Notes under the pieces: generated by a model
The model's database searches: none
Told to the model about the DNA's origin: nothing
What the model saw: the letters and a program-made list of their open reading frames with translations, nothing else
Assembly (NCBI RefSeq): GCF_026151205.1
Contig: NC_087077.1
Location: forward strand, 6,906,483 to 6,970,482
Source: Bolinopsis microptera
Lineage: Eukaryota > Ctenophora > Tentaculata > Lobata > Bolinopsidae
Reading direction: 5' to 3'
DNA length: 64,000 nt
Translations under genes and position numbers: made by a program
Shown here: positions 58,198 to 64,000 of the stretch, one piece after another
How positions within the stretch are numbered: the stretch's first letter is position 1
Layout of the letters: each line of letters opens with the position of its first letter

Positions 58198-59826
58198 CTG
58201 AAAAAAATGGTGAAGATTAAAAACGGTTTAGACTGATTTCAGAATAATCTGAGATCTGCTCTATTTTACAATTTTCCTGCTTCTTAATCGCGAGGTACCA
58301 AGTTCAATTCCCAGCTACCAGCCATGGGGTGACCGTCGTTGACGCTCAGCTAAGGATTCCGAGTGATCTATGCAGCCCCCACCGGTCCACTCAGCCGAAT
58401 ACTCGAGAAATTAGGTGTGAGGGTTAAATGAGGAGCTGCCCATTGCAGCAAAGTCTCGGTCGAAGACAGTTTGGTACACACTACCTTAAAGCGATCATGA
58501 AGTGTAAATTTGCGACTTCTTCGAAAATACTCGAAACTTGGGTAGTGAGCTAGGCTTGGTAATTTTGCCGCAATCCCAAAATAGCTCCGTCATAATTGCT
58601 TCACAAACGGAGATAATACGGGACATTTTTTTTCCATGTTGCGGCAAGGTGACAGTATATCATATACGGTACCTATGTGTAAATACACCTGATTTTAATC
58701 GTCCATAACAAGTTTTCTGTTGGTTGTTTTTTTTTTTACCGACAAGATTACCATCGGATATAAACCATTATATTTCACATATCTTCCTTAATTTGGTGTA
58801 CAGCGATTAATCTAGTTCCTACAAGCAATTAAAGGCAGCTCACTTCATGAAACTTGAATGTAGCACGAAATCCTGGAATAATAGCTTAATTTTAATGCCA
58901 TCATGTGCGGCTGTGTTTCAGCTATCTTCATGCAAATTTTGCTGATATGCCAACGAAATTAACTTGCTCAAAAATTCAAAATTAATTCTACGGTCAAAAG
59001 TACGTCTAGAAAGGTGTATCTGGATTCTGGAGTCCCTAGCGTATCGAGCAGAAAATGGCCGTAAGAGCTTCTACTAGTAAACTTATAAGACAATTATTTG
59101 ACGCTTGTGTATATTATGCACATTATACAACAACAATGGTCGAAAGATAAAAGTCAAATCTATCAAGTGTCATTAATTTGAAGATTTTATCAATTAAATT
59201 AGCGCCACAGCACATGAATAAAAATGTGCATTTTAACACTGTTTCTATTGCAGTGTCTGACAGTTTGCCGCAATCCAACAAATTAGAGCGATCTTCCTGT
59301 ATCGATTTCACGCGATGAAATTGATTTCATAGTTGTTTCTGAAAGAGGGGAGTGATATCTGAAAAAAAAATTAGGTCCAAGATTTTCAAAATTGAATAAA
59401 AAATCTTCTAAGGCCTATCTCAAAATTCGGCTCAACAGATATCTTCTAAATGATCCATAGAACATATCCTGAAAGTTTCAGGGTGATTGCTCAAAAAATG
59501 TAGGAGAAGATACACTCGATTGTCAGGGCTCGCGATTGAAAATCGCTCGCGCAATTCAATTACACATTTAAGCGCTGACCTTTGACTGGCGATAATTTTG
59601 GCTAGGAACAATATTTTTCCATGGGACCAAAAGCCCCCCCCCCCCTCCCCCCGGCCCCCTTAACTGTCACTGGCCCAATGTATTATCCTTCGGCTTCCTG
59701 TAATCGGATGGTAACACTTGTGTATTTAATACACAAGTTACACAATGTGTAACAATGTGGCTGTTGGAATGACCGAAGTAAAATAAAGTGTGACATAAAA
59801 AAATGAATACACGAGTGATACACTGT
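58198..59826. other. Transporter intron, non-coding
   Basis: No exon recognised. A C-rich tract of about 20 bp lies at 59634-59653. Around 58290-58330 a stretch containing GTTCAATTCCC weakly resembles a tRNA-type B box and could be a decayed SINE; I do not call it. Confidence 0.4.
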
Positions 59827-59834
59827 CCTTAATA

Positions 59835-60955
59835 CTTAGTTGTAGTGAACGGTGGATTTTGACGTATTGAACGCACGTTCCAGTCACTTTGTAGTGAACG
59901 TTATTGAACGTTAGTGAACGTCAGTGATTATCAAAAACAAAAATTCATGAAAATAATCTTTTTGAAATCTCAATTTCTCCAACTGATAATTATCAATTTG
60001 TATTGTATTGTATTGTAGTAGTATTTATGCTACTGAAGGTACACGTATTCAAGTTCGACACGGACTCTAGCTCGACAAACCCTAAGGTTCGACTCTGTCG
60101 AACCAAAGCACGCTACCTGGATTCAAGTTCGACACGTACTAAAGTTCGACAAGATAACTTTGACTGTCGAACTAGAGTTTTGAAATCTCCGATCTCAAGC
60201 AACGATCCTTTACGAGCTTGTAATCTATTCGTTTGTTTGTTTTCCACTAGTCTCATGCTGTTCAATTATGTGTGAATGTAATCTCTATAATCCATGTCTA
60301 TAAACATTTAATTGTCCTCATACTCATAATTCAATTGTTTGCTAGCAGAATTGTAGACTTAGCGGAGAGATAAAAGACTAACGTAATAACTCGTACTCCG
60401 TTTTATAGATCTAGATTGTAAAGTACGCTTTATAAATATCTACCACGTACCACACTTTATATCATCACAAACGACTAGTAACCGAGTACCGGTCTAGAGA
60501 TTTGGCAGCTGAATCGAAATCAGTCGGATATCAATCTATTTCCCTGTTAACTAGACCAGAACTGAGTGGCAAACAGGAGAATTAAAACTATACTGAAAGG
60601 TTCTGGAATTTATAACCGCACATGGTTGCTAGATGTCAGAAAATATTTGTATCTGCCATTGAACCCTGTGATCCTATGATGAGGACCCAGCAATAGCCAT
60701 TGGATCATAAGCAGAAACTATTTGTCGGACTAGAGTACGCTACCTGGACTCTAGTTCGACACGTACCGAAGTACGACAGGGGTGATATCTGGCGAATTTA
60801 ATTTTTCGAACTATAGTGCGTGTCGAACTAGAGTACGTAAATCCTACTGAACACTACTAGTAATTTATCCATAACGTTCAGAACGTGAGATGCGTTTTAG
60901 TGAACATATGTACAGAACATTTTTAGTGAACGTTCCGTACATGCACTACAACTAA
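59835..60955. mobile_element. hAT-type non-autonomous DNA transposon (MITE)
   Basis: Terminal inverted repeats CTTAGTTGTAGTG (59835-59847) and its exact complement (60943-60955) are flanked by a perfect 8-bp target duplication CCTTAATA (59827-59834 and 60956-60963). Eight-base duplications are typical of hAT elements. Repeated AGTGAACG motifs near both ends look like subterminal transposase-binding sites. The 1121-bp interior has no transposase and contains direct repeats of a CGCTACCTGG ... TTCGACACGTAC segment (60111-60150 and 60738-60777). The short open frame inside is not a gene. Confidence 0.9.
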
Positions 60956-60963
60956 GCCTTAAT

Positions 60964-61255
60964 AACACAAAATAGATGGTCAAAGAAATTATATTATTAT
61001 TTTGATACACAAATTCAAGTTTGTCTCAAATCATTAAAAACTTTATAAACATTTCATCCAACAAAACAGCGCCAACTTTAGTATACCATCAAGTAAAAGA
61101 ATTGAAGCCAAAACAAATGTTCTTACAGCCGGATACCGAATATTAAACTTCCCCACTTTTTAGATATTATGTGTCCGAAATTTCCCAGTCTTTCGCATTC
61201 TGTTCGGATAAATGCTTTTAGCGTTTAGTCTAAACATTCCAGTCCCTACTAAATA
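60964..61255. other. 3' flank of a small membrane-protein gene
   Basis: Non-coding. Nothing recognised. Confidence 0.35.
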
Positions 61256-61525
61256 CTATTCAAGTGCATGTAAAAAAACTGCGTTACTTTTCATCCTCTG
61301 CTTGTTTACAACTATTTCCGGGTAAATTTCTCCAGTCTTCAGCTGTCTGTCCGGAAATTGTTTCACCGAAGCATCTCTGCATAGAGGGGGAAAAATCCTC
61401 AACAACGCCCAAAACAAAAAACCGAGGATTCCCAAAACGAAGAAGGATACCATGAATACTTTGTGAAGAGTTATGCCTTCCTGGTTATGATTCTCTGCAG
61501 TCTGGTTCAGCTCTTCTTCCGGCAT
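61256..61525 (-). CDS. Tiny single-pass membrane protein, paralogue 1
   Basis: 89 aa from the ATG at 61525. An acidic, hydrophilic N-terminus (MPEEELNQTAENHNQEG) is followed by one hydrophobic helix at about 23-48 (VFMVSFFVLGILGFLFWALL), then IFPPLCR and a tail with PDRQLKTGEIYP. There is no signal peptide, so orientation is uncertain. It is clearly paralogous to the gene at 62396-62641: the helix position, the LC-R pair and the PDRxxKTGEIY motif are shared, and even the sequence upstream of the ATG is alike. Family unknown. The conserved GEIY could be a phosphotyrosine or sorting site in a cytoplasmic tail. Confidence 0.55.
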   Translation of the reverse strand: MPEEELNQTAENHNQEGITLHKVFMVSFFVLGILGFLFWALLRIFPPLCRDASVKQFPDRQLKTGEIYPEIVVNKQRMKSNAVFLHALE

Positions 61526-62395
61526 GATATGATGGTGTTGGAAAAGTCTTACGAGGTATATTTAGAGAATAAGAGGGTAGCTATACCAGAACTATACAAA
61601 CAACTATACAAATAAAGAAACATTCGATGATAAGTTAAACTCACAGTCTGTGAGGTTGTATTGTAGCATTATATTCATCACCCTGGCAAAGTTGCAGAAC
61701 TGGTGGACATTTTGTGCATTCCCGCCTTGTTGGAAATGATAAATACTTCATCTTGATGACTGATAAACGTCTGGGCGAAACTTAAAAAGTTTTTAAACGG
61801 CGATGACTATGTTTGTTTTATTACGTTACCTTAATCTTCACTACCAACTATATTCAATACCTTACCCTCATTGAAGAGAGGGGCACATATTGTATAATTT
61901 GTATAATATTAGTTGTTTGTTGCTGGATATTTTCACCTTACCCTTTAGAACATGGTTAGTACCTGGCACTTGTGTCAGTTGCTAACCATATGAGCGGTAT
62001 ACAAGCACATTATTTCATTTCATTTCATTTCATTTCATTACATGTGGATGGGGCATATATCACAATTAGATTAGAACAGGCTGCTTATCATTAGTTTCAA
62101 CTTTAAAATGGACATTTCCCTTACTTCGAGGAATACTGGGATCCGTCAGCCGTGAAAAGTTCTACAATCTTTAGAGTTGAGACACACGACAATCTGCAAG
62201 CCATCCTTATAACAAATTACGTATAGTCCCTGACCCTTTTTATATTATAACGTAATTCGTAAACAGCTTTTTACGCACTCCTTTGAAAGTTAAACCAAAG
62301 CTATTATCTGAAATAATCGTAATAAAGCAGTCGTTCACACACACGGACCCTGGGTATCACAAATTCTCAGTTTTCTCAGCTGAGCCTGATAATTA
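61526..62395. other. Intergenic, with (TTTCA)n microsatellite
   Basis: A pentanucleotide run ATTTC/TTTCA of about six units lies at 62008-62039. Otherwise non-coding. Confidence 0.6.
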
Positions 62396-62641
62396 TCAAA
62401 ATTCTGCCTCCTTCGGTTGACTGTTCGAATAAATTTCCCCAGTCTTCTGTCGTCTGTCCGGACTTATTTGAGAATTGATGCTTTTTCTGCAGAGAGGGAG
62501 ACACATCTTCAACAGCAACCAAAGGCAAAAGAAGAGAATGAGGAGTCCCAAAGAAAACCAAGAGAACGTGAATACTTGCTGTGCAGTTTTACCATCGCCG
62601 AAGTTTTCCTCGGTAGACTGACTCGGCTCTTCTTTCGACAT
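62396..62641 (-). CDS. Tiny single-pass membrane protein, paralogue 2
   Basis: 81 aa from the ATG at 62641. The frame continues upstream, but this ATG aligns with the start of paralogue 1. N-terminus MSKEEPSQSTEENFGDGKTA, helix at about 24-46 (FTFSWFSLGLLILFFCLWLL), CLPLCRK, then PDRRQKTGEIY and a short end. The shared motif across an otherwise much-changed protein indicates that both genes are, or were, under selection. They are 0.9 kb apart in tandem, on the same strand. Confidence 0.55.
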   Translation of the reverse strand: MSKEEPSQSTEENFGDGKTAQQVFTFSWFSLGLLILFFCLWLLLKMCLPLCRKSINSQISPDRRQKTGEIYSNSQPKEAEF

Positions 62642-64000
62642 GATAAGATGGTGGTGGACAAGTTTTACGAAGTTTCTTGAGAGGATCACTACTATAACAA
62701 GACTAAACAACTTTACAGGTAAAGGAGTAAGGGAAATGTGTATTGTGTAACCACATTGACTGTAAACAGTTACTGAAAACAAAAGAAGTGTAAATTGTTG
62801 AATAATATTACGTTATTAATATTTTCATGTATAGTATTATGACCTAACTCACTGCAATGTTGGTCAATTGTTCATATTATGTGTTTGATTACTCTTGGAC
62901 TATACAAATTTCAGCATGTAAACGGACGGCCTCAGATGTAGGAAACAACTTATTCAGGAATTTTTGGCAGAACCAAACCGAACTACGATTTTCTTTTCGT
63001 CGAACCGAACCGAACAAACCGAAATAATAATAATTATAGGCAAGTTACTTATACTTCGAGACGTACAAACCTGCTGATCTAACTGTAATCTCGTACCGGA
63101 AAATGACTTAACTCAATTCTGAATGTAAATACGGATTACGGGTTGTAACTTGTGTCATCGTCATTGCCATTCAATGAGCTGGGTATAGTAATCGACCAAT
63201 GACTTGATATTAGGCTGGTAATCACTAGTCAATTATTACAAGCTTAATGTATAGGCTTGTGATCACTAGTCAATTATTACGAGCTTAATGTAGTATGAGC
63301 AAGAAAGAAAAACAAAGCTTTGTAGTTTTATTAAATGTAATGTAATTGTGAAGAAGACAGTTTTATAACTTTTAATAAATGCATTCCGTTCAAGGCCAGG
63401 TTAAGAGTATCAGTCACCATCTGAAGTTATTCAGTTCAGCAAAGAACAATGTTTAAAACCTTACCTGATAAAAAATAATAAATGACTTCACTTAGACTTA
63501 GAAATTTAAGATTCGTAGAAGATAATCAGAAGTCATAATCTGCAGACAAGGTCCTTTTCTTCTCATACCTCATTGGATTCAGACAAAAAGTTGTCATAAT
63601 TCAAATTGATTAGTCTTACAATTGAGGATTTCCGATGCATAGGTTCAAAAGCTCAACAAACACAAAAAGTTCAACAAACACAAAGATTGGACACACTATT
63701 AATCACTGATTCAACCAGCAAGTTTTGCTTTCTTCTTGGCCGTTTTTTACCGTCCCATATTGTCTACAGCTTGCTACGCACTTCAACGAAAACAGTTCCT
63801 CTGGAATAATTCCAACCAAAGGCAGTCGTGCACATCGGCGTTCACAAACCCGATAACGAAATCTGAAGTTTTCGGCTGATTGTTCAAATTATGCTGTTTG
63901 TTCGGATGTAAATCTTTAGGTTAACTGTTCGAATAAACTTCCTCAATCCAGCTGTTTTAATATTTCCTTAATCTCCAGTCTTGTTTACGAACTCCTCATA
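62642..64000. other. Right-edge region, repeats and possible third paralogue remnant
   Basis: A 41-bp tandem duplication lies at 63211-63292 (ending AGCTTAATGTA in each unit). At about 63905-63960 the sequence GTTAACTGTTCGAATAAACTTC resembles the 3' end of paralogue 2 (GTTGACTGTTCGAATAAATTTC at 62416), so a further copy may start here and leave the window. No complete gene is seen. Confidence 0.45.

Noticed and set aside
58290-58340. tRNA-derived SINE
   Set aside because: Only a weak B-box-like GTTCAATTCCC is seen; no A box, no paired T arm and no second copy.
60003-60275. Plus-strand open frame of 90 codons
   Set aside because: It lies wholly inside the hAT-type MITE and crosses its internal repeats.
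1-64000. CRISPR array or prokaryotic operon features
   Set aside because: No spaced short repeats of that kind. Genes have spliceosomal introns and polyadenylation signals, so the window is eukaryotic.

Overview
The window is nuclear DNA of an animal: AT-rich, with GT-AG introns of about 130 bp to 26 kb, AATAAA polyadenylation signals, non-LTR and Penelope-like retrotransposons and a hAT-type MITE. Motile-cilium genes (PACRG, CFAP57), a single-exon rhodopsin-type GPCR with degenerate DRY and NPxxY motifs, and modular secreted proteins built from phase-1 exons would fit a non-bilaterian or other aquatic invertebrate. A cnidarian is plausible, but I cannot fix the phylum.

Left part (1-7.5 kb): a coiled-coil gene (minus, cut by the left edge) carries a small mucin-like membrane-protein gene in one of its introns on the other strand. 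Next come a two-exon RIIa-like docking protein with a 39-bp minisatellite tail (minus) and the GPCR (plus). From 7.6 to 14.4 kb lies a nest of repeats: GC-rich modules in direct and inverted copies around a broken Penelope-like element, itself interrupted by a 5'-truncated LINE.

Middle part (15-32 kb): PACRG and the ten-exon CFAP57 follow each other on the plus strand. CFAP57 intron 5 holds a complete intronless TRP-type channel on the opposite strand. An SVOP/SV2-like transporter ends convergently at 30.4 kb. Its next upstream coding exon lies about 26 kb away at 58.1 kb.

Right part (32-58 kb): inside that single giant intron, on the opposite strand, is a cluster of nine paralogous genes for small secreted cysteine-rich proteins. 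All end in the same two exons, encoding an unrecognised ten-cysteine domain (called C10 here: C-x9-C-x-C-x9-C-x9/10-C-x6-C-x12-C-C-x4-C-x6-C). All start with a signal-peptide exon. Between these, different genes carry nothing, a complete kringle, a CGGITY-type domain, or an acidic repeat stretch. Every module boundary is phase 1, so this looks like exon shuffling in progress. The cluster also holds two recent tandem duplications and a LINE inserted in an intron. This cluster is the strongest candidate for an undescribed system.

Right end (58-64 kb): intron or upstream sequence of the transporter, a 1.1-kb hAT-type MITE with perfect 8-bp target duplication, and a tandem pair of genes for tiny single-pass membrane proteins sharing a PDRxxKTGEIY tail motif.
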